Source: Bacteroidaceae bacterium
GTDB lineage: Bacteria; Bacteroidota; Bacteroidia; Bacteroidales; Bacteroidaceae
DNA length: 35,369 bases
Reading direction: 5' to 3'
NCBI GenBank assembly: GCA_024697785.1
Contig: JAILEU010000093.1
Location: 1 to 35,369, forward strand
Shown here: one piece after another, positions 22,845 to 32,043 of the stretch
Position numbering within the stretch: the first letter of the stretch is position 1
Layout: every line of letters starts with the position of its first letter
Program-made: the position numbers and the translations under genes
The notes under the pieces: model-generated
Databases searched by the model: none
Told to the model about the DNA's origin: nothing
The model's input: only the letters and a program-made list of their open reading frames with translations

Positions 22845-25115
22845 GTGGAACACCTTCCCCAACTAATCTCTGACCTTGCCCTCATCCTGCTCTGCGCAGG
22901 AGTCATGACCCTTTTGTTCAAGAAGCTGAAGCAGCCCGTCGTGCTGGGATACATCGTGGCGGGCTTCCTCGCCAGTCCCTATATGCCCTACACCCCTTCG
23001 GTGGCCGACAGCGCCGAGGTGAGTACTTGGGCCGATATCGGCGTCATCTTCCTCCTTTTCTCGCTGGGTCTCGAGTTCAGTTTCCGCAAGCTGCTCAAGG
23101 CGGGCAGCACGCCCGTCATCGCCGTCATCACCAGCACGGCCTGCATGATTGTCGTGGGCATAGGGGTGGGAGGACTGTTCGGATGGTCGTTCATGAACGG
23201 CCTCTACCTCGGCGGCATGCTGGCCATGTCGTCAACGGGCATCATCGTCAAGGCCTTCGACGACCTGGGGCTGCGGCAGCAGAAGTTCGCATCGCTGGTG
23301 TTCAGCGTCCTCATCCTCGAGGACATCATCGCCATCGTCATGATGCTGTTGTTCGGCACGCTGGGCGCCGGCGGCAAGGTGGACGGCGGCGAGCTGCTGA
23401 TGAGCATGGCCAAGATGGTGTTCTACCTCATCCTCTGGTTTGTGCTGGGCATCTATCTGGTGCCGTTGCTGCTGCGCAAGACCCGCAGGCTGATGAACGA
23501 CGAGACGATGCTTATCGTCTCGCTGGCGCTGTGCTTCCTGATGGTGGTGCTAGCCTCGCTGGCGGGGTTCTCGCCCGCCTTCGGAGCCTTTGTCATGGGC
23601 AGCATCCTGGCCGAGACGGTCGAGTCGGAACACATCGAGCATCTCGTCTCGCCCATCAAGGACCTCTTCGGCGCCGTGTTCTTCGTCTCTGTCGGCATGA
23701 TGATCAACCCCGCCATGCTGCTCAAATACTGGCTGCCCATCGTCGTCATCACGCTGGTGGTGCTGGTCATCCGCAGCCTGGTGGGCGTCTTCTCGTTCAT
23801 GCTGGGCGGCGTCGATGTGCGCACGTCGCTGCAAAGCAGTTTCAGCCTTGCCCCCGTGGGCGAGTTCTCGTTCATCATCGCCACCCTCGGCATCAGCCTG
23901 GGCGCCATCAGCGAGTTCATCTATCCCATCATCGTCTCGGTCTCTGTCGTCACCACCTTCATGACGCCCACGATGATACGCCTTGCCAACCCGGTGGCTG
24001 ACTGGATAGAGCCGCGCATCCCCGAGAGGCTGAAGACAGCGCTGGCACGCTACGACGCAGGCAGCACCACCGCCCACGACGAGAACAAATGGAAGAAGAT
24101 GATCTCGGGCATGCTCCCCCCCATGCTCATCCACGGCGTGCTGTGTGTGGCCATCCTCATCGTGTCGTCGAAGGTGCTCTATCCCCTGGCCGAGAGCGTC
24201 CTCTCTGCCCAATGGGCCCATCTGACCACGCTGGCGGCCACGTTGATTGTGATGACGCCCTTCCTGCGTCCGCTGCTGCTGAAGAACTGCTTCACGCCCG
24301 ACTTCTGGAAGCTGTGGAACGACCGTCAGTTCAACCGCGCCCCGCTGGCGGCCTTCGTGCTGTTCCGCCTGGCAGCCGTCGTCATCCTCATCGTCGCTGC
24401 CGTCAACCGCCACTACCACGCCTCCATCGCCGTCCTCATCGGCATCATCGCCGCCATCCTCATCTTCCTGCTCTTCTCGCGCCAGCTGAAAGACCGCCAG
24501 CATGCGCTGGAATCGACGTTCCGCGACAACCTCAACTCGAAGAGCGCTGCGGCTGCGGCCGAACGTCCCAAATATGCCGGGGAGCTGCTGAGCCGCGACC
24601 TCCATCTGGCCGAGGTCGTCATCCCCGACCGCTCTGACTGGGGCGGCAAGACGCTGCGGCAGCTCGAATGGCGAAAGCACTACGATGTCAACGTGGCGTC
24701 CGTACAGCGCGGCTCACGACGCATCAACATCCCGCCCGCCGACATGCCGCTCTTCCCGGGCGACAAGGTGACGCTCATCGGCACCGATGAGCAGCTGAAG
24801 CGTTTCTCCGTCGCCCTCAGCGACGAGCGAGCCCGCATCGAGGCCCTGCCGCCCTCGACCGACAAGGAGATGGTGCTCCGCCAGATTGCCATCGCACCCC
24901 AGTCGCCGTTAGTGGGTGCCAGCGTACTCTACAGCGGCATACGGAAGAACGACCGCTGCATGGTGGTGGGCATCGACCGCGGCGACGACGACCTGCTCAA
25001 GCCTACACCCGAGCTGGTGTTCCAGGAGGGCGACATCGTCTGGGTGGTGGGCGAAGATGCCCAGATCCGACGCCTCGTGCAGCGAGCAACAGCGAGCGCC
25101 GGTGCAATCCACTAA
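22845..25115 (+). CDS. CPA2-type cation/proton antiporter with two C-terminal RCK_C domains
   Basis: An inner-membrane antiporter of the KefB/KefC-like CPA2 family, likely for K+ or Na+ against H+. Residues 1-380 form the transport domain (VVLGYIVAGFLASPYMPYTP, FLLFSLGLEFSFRKLL, SSTGIIVKAFDDLGL, GAFVMGSILAETVESEHIEH). A second hydrophobic block (about 415-555) and two TrkA-C/RCK_C-like domains (about 590-660 and 685-750, e.g. LFPGDKVTLIGTDEQLKRFS and FQEGDIVWVVGEDAQIRRLV) follow. The nucleotide-binding RCK_N domain of classic KefB/KefC is missing, so control by NADH or glutathione adducts is unlikely; RCK_C domains may sense another small ligand. The start is GTG at 22845. Its neighbours include trkA-trkH, so potassium handling is a shared theme. 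Confidence 0.9.
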   Translation: MEHLPQLISDLALILLCAGVMTLLFKKLKQPVVLGYIVAGFLASPYMPYTPSVADSAEVSTWADIGVIFLLFSLGLEFSFRKLLKAGSTPVIAVITSTACMIVVGIGVGGLFGWSFMNGLYLGGMLAMSSTGIIVKAFDDLGLRQQKFASLVFSVLILEDIIAIVMMLLFGTLGAGGKVDGGELLMSMAKMVFYLILWFVLGIYLVPLLLRKTRRLMNDETMLIVSLALCFLMVVLASLAGFSPAFGAFVMGSILAETVESEHIEHLVSPIKDLFGAVFFVSVGMMINPAMLLKYWLPIVVITLVVLVIRSLVGVFSFMLGGVDVRTSLQSSFSLAPVGEFSFIIATLGISLGAISEFIYPIIVSVSVVTTFMTPTMIRLANPVADWIEPRIPERLKTALARYDAGSTTAHDENKWKKMISGMLPPMLIHGVLCVAILIVSSKVLYPLAESVLSAQWAHLTTLAATLIVMTPFLRPLLLKNCFTPDFWKLWNDRQFNRAPLAAFVLFRLAAVVILIVAAVNRHYHASIAVLIGIIAAILIFLLFSRQLKDRQHALESTFRDNLNSKSAAAAAERPKYAGELLSRDLHLAEVVIPDRSDWGGKTLRQLEWRKHYDVNVASVQRGSRRINIPPADMPLFPGDKVTLIGTDEQLKRFSVALSDERARIEALPPSTDKEMVLRQIAIAPQSPLVGASVLYSGIRKNDRCMVVGIDRGDDDLLKPTPELVFQEGDIVWVVGEDAQIRRLVQRATASAGAIH

Positions 25116-25190
25116 GCCCCTCGCACGGCGAAAAACGGGGGGTGAGGTGAAAAAAGTGTAAAAAAACATCGCTTTTTCCTGAAATATCCG

Positions 25191-25198
25191 TATTTTTG
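25191..25198 (+). promoter_or_regulatory. -7 element for dxs-trkA-trkH
   Basis: TATTTTTG followed by CC fits TAnnTTTG and lies about 43 bases before the dxs start. It would start transcription near 25205. A -33 TTTG at the right distance is not evident. Confidence 0.55.
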
Positions 25199-25240
25199 CC
25201 CGATAATATCCGGACCAAGCCGGAAACAACGTAAGCAAAC

Positions 25241-27178
25241 GTGAAGAAAGAGAACCAGAAAGAGTCGCTCCTTGCCCACATCGACAGTCCCGACGACTTG
25301 CGTCGCCTGAAGCAGAACCGCCTGCCAGAACTGTGCGACGAACTGCGGGCATACATCATCGACGAGCTGTCGCACAACCCCGGCCACCTGGGGTCGAACC
25401 TTGGCACCGTCGAGCTGGCGGTAGCGCTCCACTATGTATATAACACACCCCACGACCGTCTGGTGTGGGACGTAGGGCATCAGGCGTATGCCCACAAGAT
25501 TCTGACGGGACGGCGCGAAGCGTTCCACACCCTGCGCAAGTTCGGTGGCATGGCGCCCTTCCCCACCCCCTCAGAAAGCGACTACGATGCCTTCACCGCC
25601 GGACATGCCTCCAACTCCATCTCTGCCGCGCTGGGCATGGCCATCGCCGCCAAGAAGAGCGGCGACGTGAAGCGCCACGTGGTGGCCGTCATCGGCGACG
25701 GCGCCATGAGCGGCGGGCTGGCCTACGAAGGGCTGAACAACGTCAGCGAAAGCGACAATAACCTGCTCATCATCCTCAACGACAACCACTACTCCATATC
25801 AAGCAGCGTAGGCGGCATGAAGCGCTACCTGCTGGGACTGAGCACCAGCGTCAGCTACAACACCTTCCGCTACCGTGTAGCCAAGGTGATGCGCAAGCTG
25901 GGGCTGCTGTCCGACGCGCGGCGCGAACAGTACATCCGTTTCGGCAACAGCCTGAAGTCGCTGCTGGCACGCCAGCAGAACATCTTCGAGGGCATGAACA
26001 TCCGCTACTTCGGCCCCGTCGATGGTAACAACGTCGAGGAGCTGGTGCGTGCCCTGCGCGCCATTAAGGACATGGCGGGGCCCAAGCTGCTGCACATCCA
26101 CACGGTTAAGGGCAAAGGCTACGCCCCGGCCGAGGAGGCGGTGACGGAATGGCACGCCCCCGGCCTGTTCGACAAGGACACGGGCGAGCGCATGACGTCC
26201 GCCCAGGGAAACGCCCTGCCCCCGCTCTTCCAGGAGGTGTTCGGCCAGACGCTAGTGGAGCTGGCCGAGCAGAACAAACGCATCGTGGGCGTCACCCCCG
26301 CCATGCCCACAGGCTGCGGCATGGACACCCTGATGCAGAAATACCCCTGCCGCTGCTTCGACGTCGGCATCGCCGAGGGACACGCCGTCACCTTCTCGGG
26401 CGGCATGGCCAAAGAAGGGATGGTGCCCTACTGCAACATCTACTCGTCATTCCTGCAGCGTGCCTACGACAACGTCATCCACGACGTGGCCATCCAGCGC
26501 CTGAACGTGGTGCTGTGCATCGACCGTGCCGGGCTGGTAGGCGAAGACGGCCCCACCCATCACGGGGCATTCGACCTGGCCTACCTCCGCCCCATCCCCC
26601 ACCTCACCATCAGCGCCCCCTTCGACGAGCTGGAGCTGCGCCGGCTGATGTACACCGCCCAGCAGCCCGACATGGGACCCTTTGTCATCCGCTATCCGCG
26701 TGGACGCGGCCGCCGCATGGACTGGCGCTGCCCGCTCGAGGCTGTGCCCGTCGGCAAAGGGCGGCTACTGCACGAGGGCACCGACATCGCCCTGCTGAGC
26801 CTCGGCGCCATCGGCAACCTCGGCGCAGAGGCCATAAGCGAAGTGGAACGGGAGGGCATCAGCGTTGCCCATTACGACATGCGCTTCCTCAAACCCATCG
26901 ACGAGGAGATCCTGCACGCCGTAGGCAAGACGTTCAAATGCGTGGTCACCCTCGAGAACGGCGTCGTCAGCGGCGGACTGGGCTCGGCGGTACTGGAGTT
27001 CTTTGCCGACCACGGCTATACGCCCCGCGTCGTCCGCCTCGGGCTGCCCGATGAGTTCGTCACCCACGGCTCGGTGCCCCAGCTGCTGGCATCGTGCCAC
27101 CTTGACGTGAAATCCATCGCAGACACCCTGCGCGCGCAGCGCCCCGCAACGCAGCATTCTGCCAACGAAGTGTTCTAA
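25241..27178 (+). CDS. dxs: 1-deoxy-D-xylulose-5-phosphate synthase
   Basis: The first enzyme of the MEP isoprenoid pathway: it condenses pyruvate and glyceraldehyde-3-phosphate using thiamine diphosphate. The 645-residue protein has [20 protein letters not shown], the [13 protein letters not shown] block, the thiamine-binding motif [16 protein letters not shown] from residue 152 to NDN, the catalytic-Glu region [17 protein letters not shown] and [19 protein letters not shown], and the C-terminal transketolase domain. The start is GTG at 25241 (protein [13 protein letters not shown]); a weak -7 box precedes it. It leads the trkA-trkH genes with a 21-base gap, an order known from other Bacteroidales. 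Confidence 0.97.
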   Translation: MKKENQKESLLAHIDSPDDLRRLKQNRLPELCDELRAYIIDELSHNPGHLGSNLGTVELAVALHYVYNTPHDRLVWDVGHQAYAHKILTGRREAFHTLRKFGGMAPFPTPSESDYDAFTAGHASNSISAALGMAIAAKKSGDVKRHVVAVIGDGAMSGGLAYEGLNNVSESDNNLLIILNDNHYSISSSVGGMKRYLLGLSTSVSYNTFRYRVAKVMRKLGLLSDARREQYIRFGNSLKSLLARQQNIFEGMNIRYFGPVDGNNVEELVRALRAIKDMAGPKLLHIHTVKGKGYAPAEEAVTEWHAPGLFDKDTGERMTSAQGNALPPLFQEVFGQTLVELAEQNKRIVGVTPAMPTGCGMDTLMQKYPCRCFDVGIAEGHAVTFSGGMAKEGMVPYCNIYSSFLQRAYDNVIHDVAIQRLNVVLCIDRAGLVGEDGPTHHGAFDLAYLRPIPHLTISAPFDELELRRLMYTAQQPDMGPFVIRYPRGRGRRMDWRCPLEAVPVGKGRLLHEGTDIALLSLGAIGNLGAEAISEVEREGISVAHYDMRFLKPIDEEILHAVGKTFKCVVTLENGVVSGGLGSAVLEFFADHGYTPRVVRLGLPDEFVTHGSVPQLLASCHLDVKSIADTLRAQRPATQHSANEVF

Positions 27179-27199
27179 AAAGAAGTGTCCTAAAAGAAT

Positions 27200-28534
27200 A
27201 TGAAAATCATTATTGCCGGAGCAGGAGCCGTCGGGACGCACCTAGCCAAGTTGTTGGCGGGCGAGCAGCAGGACATCGTCCTCATCGACGAGAGTGCGGA
27301 GAAGCTCAGCAAGCTCGAGTCGAACTTCGACCTGCTGACGGTGGAGGCCAAGCCGACATCACTGGCCGACCTCAAGAGTGCAGGGGTGAACGGCGCCGAC
27401 CTGTTTGTGGCCGTCACGCCCGACGAGAGCCGCAACGTCACAGCCTGCATCCTTGCCCACAGCCTCGGTGCCCGCAAGACTGTGGCACGCATCGACAACT
27501 ACGAATACCTGCAGCCAAAGAACCGCGAGTTTTTCCGCGGCCTGGGCGTCGATGCCCTCATCTACCCCGAGATGCTGGCTGCCAAGGAGATTGCCGACTG
27601 CCTGCGCAAGAGCTGGATCCGCCAGTGGTGGGAGTTTGCCGGCGGGGCGCTGGTGATGATGGGCGTCAAGGTGCGTGCCGGCTGCCAGATGCTCGGCATC
27701 CCCTTCATGGAACTGAAGAAAGACGAGCCCTACCACATCGTGGCCATCAAGCGCGGCAGCGAGACCATCATCCCCAAGGGCAGCGACTGCGTCATGGAGA
27801 ACGACCTGGTCTTCTTCATGGCAGCACGTAGCTCCATCGAATACATCCGCCGCATCACAGGCAAGGCGGGCTACCCGAAAATCAAGAATGTCCTCATCAT
27901 GGGCGGCAGCCGCATCGCCGTCAACGCCGCCCGTCTGATGCACGAGGAGATGACGGTGAAGATCATCGAGAGCGACCGTGCCCGCTGCGAGTGGCTCACC
28001 GAGCTGCTGCCTTCAGACGTCATGGTCATCCACGGCGACGGCCGAGACCGCGAGCTGCTGCTCTCTGAAGGCATCGACAGCGCACAGGCCTTCGTCGCCC
28101 TCACCGACAATGCCGAGACGAACATCCTCACCTGCGTGGCATCCCGCCAGTTCGCCCCCGTCAAGACCGTGGCCGAGGTGGAGAACATCGACTTCATCAG
28201 CATGGCCGAGAGCCTCGACATCGCCGGCGTCATCAATAAAAAGAAGCTGGCGGCCTCAACCATCTACCAGATGCTGCTCGACGCCGACGTCAACAACGTC
28301 AAGAGCCTCACCTTTGCCGATGCCGACGTGGCCGAGTTCACCGTCAGCGAGAAAGCCCGCGTCACCAAATGCCTCGTCAAGGACCTCGACCTGCCGCAGG
28401 GTGCCACCATCGGCGGGCTGGTGCGCGGCAAAGAGGGCATGCTGGTAGGGGGCAGCACCCAAATCCTGCCTGGCGACCACGTCGTCGTCTTCTGCCTCGG
28501 CTCCATGATAAAGAAACTGGAGAAATACTTTTAA
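27200..28534 (+). CDS. trkA: Trk potassium uptake regulator TrkA
   Basis: TrkA is the cytoplasmic NAD(H)/ATP-binding ring that gates the TrkH channel. The 444-residue protein has two RCK_N/RCK_C pairs: the first Rossmann motif IIAGAGAVGTHLAKLLAG (4-21) with an acidic end of strand 2 (IVLIDE), a first RCK_C at about 140-215, the second Rossmann start at about residue 230 (VLIMGGSRIAVNAARLM, where the usual GxGxxG is degenerate GGSRIA), and a second RCK_C at about 365-440. It sits 21 bases after dxs and 20 bases before trkH. Confidence 0.95.
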   Translation: MKIIIAGAGAVGTHLAKLLAGEQQDIVLIDESAEKLSKLESNFDLLTVEAKPTSLADLKSAGVNGADLFVAVTPDESRNVTACILAHSLGARKTVARIDNYEYLQPKNREFFRGLGVDALIYPEMLAAKEIADCLRKSWIRQWWEFAGGALVMMGVKVRAGCQMLGIPFMELKKDEPYHIVAIKRGSETIIPKGSDCVMENDLVFFMAARSSIEYIRRITGKAGYPKIKNVLIMGGSRIAVNAARLMHEEMTVKIIESDRARCEWLTELLPSDVMVIHGDGRDRELLLSEGIDSAQAFVALTDNAETNILTCVASRQFAPVKTVAEVENIDFISMAESLDIAGVINKKKLAASTIYQMLLDADVNNVKSLTFADADVAEFTVSEKARVTKCLVKDLDLPQGATIGGLVRGKEGMLVGGSTQILPGDHVVVFCLGSMIKKLEKYF

Positions 28535-28554
28535 CTCATTTATTTATTCAGAGC

Positions 28555-30000
28555 GTGCACATTAAGACCATCCTTCGCATTTTGGGTTCGCTGCTCATGC
28601 TCCTTGCCGTCATCATGGCGGGGTGTGCAGCCGTTGCGCTCTTCTTCGGAGGTACGGACTTTTTTGCATTTTTGGCCTCTGCCCTCATCACCGTGCTGCT
28701 GGGCCTATGGCTGCTCTACTTCGGCAAGGGCGGCGAGAAACAGTATTCGCGGCGCGACAGCTACCTCACCATCACCCTCTCGTGGATGCTGTTCGCCCTT
28801 GTGGGCACATTGCCGTTCCTCATTAGCGGCCTCATCACCAACTTCACCGATGCCTTTTTCGAAAGCATGTCAGGCTTCACCACCACGGGGTGTACCGTCA
28901 TCGGCGACACCGAAGCCATCCCCCGTGCCACGCTGCTCTGGCGCTGCATGAGCCAATGGCTGGGCGGACTGGGCATCGTCTTCTTCACCGTAGCCGTACT
29001 GCCCATGTTCGGCTTCAGCGGCGTGCAGCTCTTTGCCGCCGAGGCCACGGGCTACGCCAAGATGAAGGCCAACCCGCGCGTAGCCGTCTCGGCACGATGG
29101 ATACTCACGGTCTATGTCAGCCTCACCATCCTTTGCACTATCGCCCTGTGGTTGTGCGGCATGCACCCCTTCGAGGCCATCTGCCACAGCCTCACCACCA
29201 TCTCCACCGGAGGCTTCTCAACCCGCAACGAAAGCATCGCCTCGTTCCACTCCATCCCCATGGAGTGGGTGCTGGTGCTATTCATGTTCGTCGGCGGCAT
29301 CAACTACACGCTCATCTACCTGGCCGTCGTGAAGGGCAAGGTTCGCGACCTGCTGCGCAGCAGCGAGTTCCACTGGTATCTCTTCATCGTCTTCATCTTC
29401 ACAGCCATCATCACCGGCGGCCTTGTCCACCGCGAGGACCGCGACTTCATCACCGCCGTCAGCGACGCCATCTTCATGGTCGTCTCCACGCAGACCACCA
29501 CCGGCTTTGCCTGCACCAACTATAGCACGTGGCCGTCGTGGGTATGGATGATCCTCGGCTTCTCGATGTACTTCGGCGCCATGGGCGGCTCGTCGAGCGG
29601 CGCCATGAAGAGCAGCCGCATCGCCATCTTCGCCAAGAGCATAGCCGCCGAGTTCCGCCGCATCCTCCACCCCAATGCCGTGCTGCCCGTACGGATGAAC
29701 GGCATGGTCATCCCCTCCAGCACCCGCACCACGGTGCTCACCTTCGTCTGCCTGTACGTGCTGCTGGTGCTCTTCGGCTGGCTGCTGTTCATCATCTGCG
29801 GCATGGACTTCCCCAACGCCTACGGCATGTCGCTCTGCTGCCTGGGCAACGTGGGCATCATCGTCCCAGGCACCTCCTGCGTCGGCCTGCCCCTGACCGT
29901 CAAATGGGTAAGCTGCTTCCTGATGCTCGTCGGACGTCTCGAGCTCTATTCCGTCCTCCTCGTCCTCACCCCCACCTTCTGGCGCGAAGGAAACTTCTAA
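28555..30000 (+). CDS. trkH: Trk potassium uptake channel TrkH
   Basis: Inner-membrane K+ channel that pairs with TrkA. With a GTG start at 28555 the protein is 481 residues, the usual TrkH length; longer upstream reading overlaps trkA and gives low-complexity sequence, so it was rejected. Selectivity-filter segments are visible: SGFTTTGCTVIGDTEAIP (P-loop 1), TISTGGFSTRNESI (P-loop 2), STQTTTGFACTNYSTWP (P-loop 3), and CLGNVGIIVPG (P-loop 4), each within paired transmembrane helices. A 20-base gap after trkA carries no promoter, so dxs-trkA-trkH is probably one transcript. Confidence 0.95.
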   Translation: MHIKTILRILGSLLMLLAVIMAGCAAVALFFGGTDFFAFLASALITVLLGLWLLYFGKGGEKQYSRRDSYLTITLSWMLFALVGTLPFLISGLITNFTDAFFESMSGFTTTGCTVIGDTEAIPRATLLWRCMSQWLGGLGIVFFTVAVLPMFGFSGVQLFAAEATGYAKMKANPRVAVSARWILTVYVSLTILCTIALWLCGMHPFEAICHSLTTISTGGFSTRNESIASFHSIPMEWVLVLFMFVGGINYTLIYLAVVKGKVRDLLRSSEFHWYLFIVFIFTAIITGGLVHREDRDFITAVSDAIFMVVSTQTTTGFACTNYSTWPSWVWMILGFSMYFGAMGGSSSGAMKSSRIAIFAKSIAAEFRRILHPNAVLPVRMNGMVIPSSTRTTVLTFVCLYVLLVLFGWLLFIICGMDFPNAYGMSLCCLGNVGIIVPGTSCVGLPLTVKWVSCFLMLVGRLELYSVLLVLTPTFWREGNF

Positions 30001-30211
30001 CCCGTTTACGATCTGACAATCCTATTTTATTTACTATTGGACTATTTACGATTTACGATTAATTTACGATTTGACTATTTACGATTTGGCTGCGCGAAAC
30101 TTCATTAATGGATAATGAACATTGGATAATGCCCTGATTTTTCATTTTTCATTAATTTCCACCTTAAAATCGTTAATTAGTATTAAAAACAGATGATTTT
30201 CTACGGATTTA

Positions 30212-30242
30212 TTTGCAGATACAAAAAATGTCCCTACCTTTG
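30212..30242 (+). promoter_or_regulatory. Consensus promoter of the candidate small RNA
   Basis: TTTG (30212-30215), exactly 19 bases, then TACCTTTG (30235-30242) followed by CA is a full Bacteroidota consensus promoter. No open reading frame follows, so it most likely drives a non-coding RNA starting near 30249. Confidence 0.75.
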
Positions 30243-30248
30243 CATCGT

Positions 30249-30360
30249 GTTTTTCATGGTATTAGATTTTTTAAAGTTGAAAGATTGGTCGTCGCGATGA
30301 CGGCCTTCTTTTTTTCAATAGCTCTCATAGGCATTCCCCGAGCCACGAGGGCTATTTTTT
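30249..30360 (+). ncRNA. Candidate small RNA with two hairpin/U-tract ends
   Basis: The transcript starting after the promoter has a single-strand-like A/T-rich leader (CATGGTATTAGATTTTTTAA), a hairpin GGTCGTC-GCGAT-GACGGCC (30287-30305) followed by TTCTTTTTTT, and a second stem ATAGCTCTC/GAGGGCTAT (30318-30326 with 30347-30355) followed by six T. Both look like intrinsic terminators, giving RNAs of about 65 and 110 bases. The leader word reminds me of sequences seen elsewhere in Bacteroidales, but I cannot assign an RNA family. No base-pairing target is evident. Confidence 0.6.
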
Positions 30361-30595
30361 ATGGAATGGAATTCTGGAGCTCCGTATAGACTAACAGACG
30401 GTTCAAGACTGTCAGACTGTCAGACTATCAGACTAGCAGACTGGATATGAAAATGAAAAATGAAAAATGAAAAATAAATAGTTATGCCAGCGGAGATGCC
30501 GACAGAGGAAAGGAGATTTCGTTTTCGGAGCATTTTATTCTTCATTCTTCATTCTTCATTTTTCATTAACGAAGTTAGAATTCTTAATTCTTATT

Positions 30596-31741
30596 TTAAA
30601 ATGCTTCTTTGCGGAAGGAACGGAGGACGCGGATGACCTCGTCGGACGAGTCGGTGATCGTCAGGCGCAGGTTCTTGTAGCGCCCAGTCTCCATCAGGTG
30701 GGTAAAGAGCGGGAACACCGGCATCTCCTCCGTCCAGAAATGGCGGCCGAGGAACACCATCGGGCTGCCGTAGCCGAGGCTGAGGTAGTGGTTCTGCACG
30801 GCGTCCTGAAAAATCTCCTGCATGGTGCCGGCGCTGCCAGGGGTGTAGATGATGCCCCCCATGGGGATGGTGAGGATCTCGTCCTCGCGTATGGCGTTGG
30901 TGAAATATTTGGCGATGTGGGTGGCGAAGGGCGTCGAAGGCTCGTGGCCATAGAGCCACGTCGGCACGCCGAGGCTGACATAGCGCTCCTGGGGGTAGCG
31001 TTCGCGGACGGCGAAAGCCGTGTCGAGCCATCCTTCGTCGCGGTAGTTGGGTGCGACGGCCAGGGCGTCGATGGCCTCGTCGAGCTGCTCCATCCATCGC
31101 CCGGCCATCCATGCGCCGAGGTGCGTGGCCTCCATAGCCCCCGGTCCGCCGCCTGTCACCATCAGCGTACCCTCCTCGGTGAGGCGCTTGCTGACGTGCG
31201 CTATCTGGCGGTACATAGGGTCGGTGCGCAGCAGGCTGTGTCCGCCCATGACGCCCACCACACAACGTTCGTCCCACGCCTCGAGGAAACTGTGCATCGC
31301 CTTGGTGATGAAGTGGTCGTGGAGCGAGCGGGCAAGCGTCACCTTCACGTTCGAGCACATCACCCCGCGGTAGCGGTAGCGGTCATAGACCATCGAGTCG
31401 TAGCATGTGGCGAACGTCTCCGGCTGCCCGGCGACGTAGCCCTCGTAGAGCTTCTCGGGCGTATAGAGCCGGCGAGGGAAGACGTTATAGTCAAGGTCAG
31501 GTATGCGGGGAAACACCAGGCAGTCCCCGCCCATGTGGTGCATCACCCCCACGGTCAGCACGCAGCCCAGGAACAGGCAGTCCTCGAACACGCTGTCGCC
31601 CAGCAGACGATCCAGATGCTCAATCTTCTCGAAGTTCACGCCCAGAAAGGCATAGTGCACGATGTTCTCGTTCGTGTTGTCCAACAACGCCACCGCCTGT
31701 TCGCGGCCCTCGATGCAAATGTAGTTCGGCTCTCTTTCCAT
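30596..31741 (-). CDS. LOG-family (lysine decarboxylase-like fold) protein
   Basis: A 381-residue cytoplasmic protein with the LOG nucleotide-binding fold. The motif MVTGGGPGAMEATHLGAW and, further on, TPGSAGTMQEIFQDAVQNHY correspond to the GGGxGxM and PGGxGTxxE signatures; the second is PGSAGTMQE here, with a Ser in place of the second Gly. The N-terminal 140 residues are an extra region not found in short plant-LOG-like enzymes. Some family members release cytokinin-type bases from nucleotide monophosphates; for this long type the substrate is unknown. The ATG at 31741 is chosen because a consensus promoter lies 20 bases upstream; a longer frame to 31900 would run through that promoter. Confidence 0.85.
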   Translation of the reverse strand: MEREPNYICIEGREQAVALLDNTNENIVHYAFLGVNFEKIEHLDRLLGDSVFEDCLFLGCVLTVGVMHHMGGDCLVFPRIPDLDYNVFPRRLYTPEKLYEGYVAGQPETFATCYDSMVYDRYRYRGVMCSNVKVTLARSLHDHFITKAMHSFLEAWDERCVVGVMGGHSLLRTDPMYRQIAHVSKRLTEEGTLMVTGGGPGAMEATHLGAWMAGRWMEQLDEAIDALAVAPNYRDEGWLDTAFAVRERYPQERYVSLGVPTWLYGHEPSTPFATHIAKYFTNAIREDEILTIPMGGIIYTPGSAGTMQEIFQDAVQNHYLSLGYGSPMVFLGRHFWTEEMPVFPLFTHLMETGRYKNLRLTITDSSDEVIRVLRSFRKEAF

Positions 31742-31761
31742 ATCGTTTTCCTTATCGGAAG

Positions 31762-31793
31762 CAAAGGTAATAAAAAAACCAGCAAAGTTCAAA
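31762..31793 (-). promoter_or_regulatory. Consensus promoter of the LOG-family gene
   Basis: On the minus strand TTTG (31793-31790), 20 bases, then TACCTTTG (31769-31762) followed by CT form a full consensus. Transcription would start near 31755 with a leader of about 14 bases, which fixes the start codon at 31741. Confidence 0.8.
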
Positions 31794-31969
31794 ACAATTT
31801 TGCGCAAATCAACGCCGCATCGGGTTTCTCTCCCTCCCCCCAGCCCCTGCAATCCGTTTTTTTCAAATTCCAATCCTCCATATTTATTGCTGTCCGCCAA
31901 AAGTGGAAGAGATTATTATTTAAATTGTACGCGAAAGAGGGGGGCTATGTTTTCAAAACTTTTCAAGAT

Positions 31970-32002
31970 TCTTGCACTTCTTAAAGAAATGTAATACCTT
32001 TG
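31970..32002 (+). promoter_or_regulatory. Promoter of the BspA-like gene
   Basis: TACCTTTG (31995-32002) is a consensus -7 element; TCTTG (31970-31974), 20 bases before it, is a partial -33 element. The start would be near 32009, giving a leader of about 35 bases to the ATG at 32044. Confidence 0.7.
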
Positions 32003-32043
32003 TGGCGAAGATTGTGTGAACATCAAACATAAATAAATAACAC

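Larger units (their letters stand above)
30001..30595. other. Gene-free region with tandem words and a candidate small RNA
   Basis: Between two convergent genes there is no supported coding sequence. It starts with GACTATTTACGATTT words (about 30030-30090) and TTTTTCATTTTTCATTAA (30137-30154), continues with a candidate RNA (30249-30360), CAGACTGTCAGACTATCAGA-type words (about 30403-30442) and a mirrored pair of tandem words: GAAAAATG copies at 30448-30473 and CATTCTTCATT copies at 30539-30567. Confidence 0.7.
31742..32043. other. Divergent promoter region between LOG-family and BspA-like genes
   Basis: No gene is seen. It contains the two divergent promoters described separately, an AT-rich stretch, and a pyrimidine-rich tract at about 31828-31855. 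Shared control of both genes is possible but no operator-like repeat was noticed. Confidence 0.6.

Noticed and set aside
23550-24680. Minus-strand 376-codon open frame inside the antiporter gene
   Set aside because: Composition is Asp/His/Glu/Gly-rich with no recognisable domain, and it lies fully opposite a well-supported antiporter.
28369-28554. Longer N-terminus for TrkH
   Set aside because: It would overlap trkA by over 160 bases and encodes Arg/His/Gly-rich sequence unlike TrkH; the GTG at 28555 gives the normal length.
31742-31900. Longer N-terminus for the LOG-family protein
   Set aside because: It would run through a consensus promoter located at 31762-31793 and has no family similarity.
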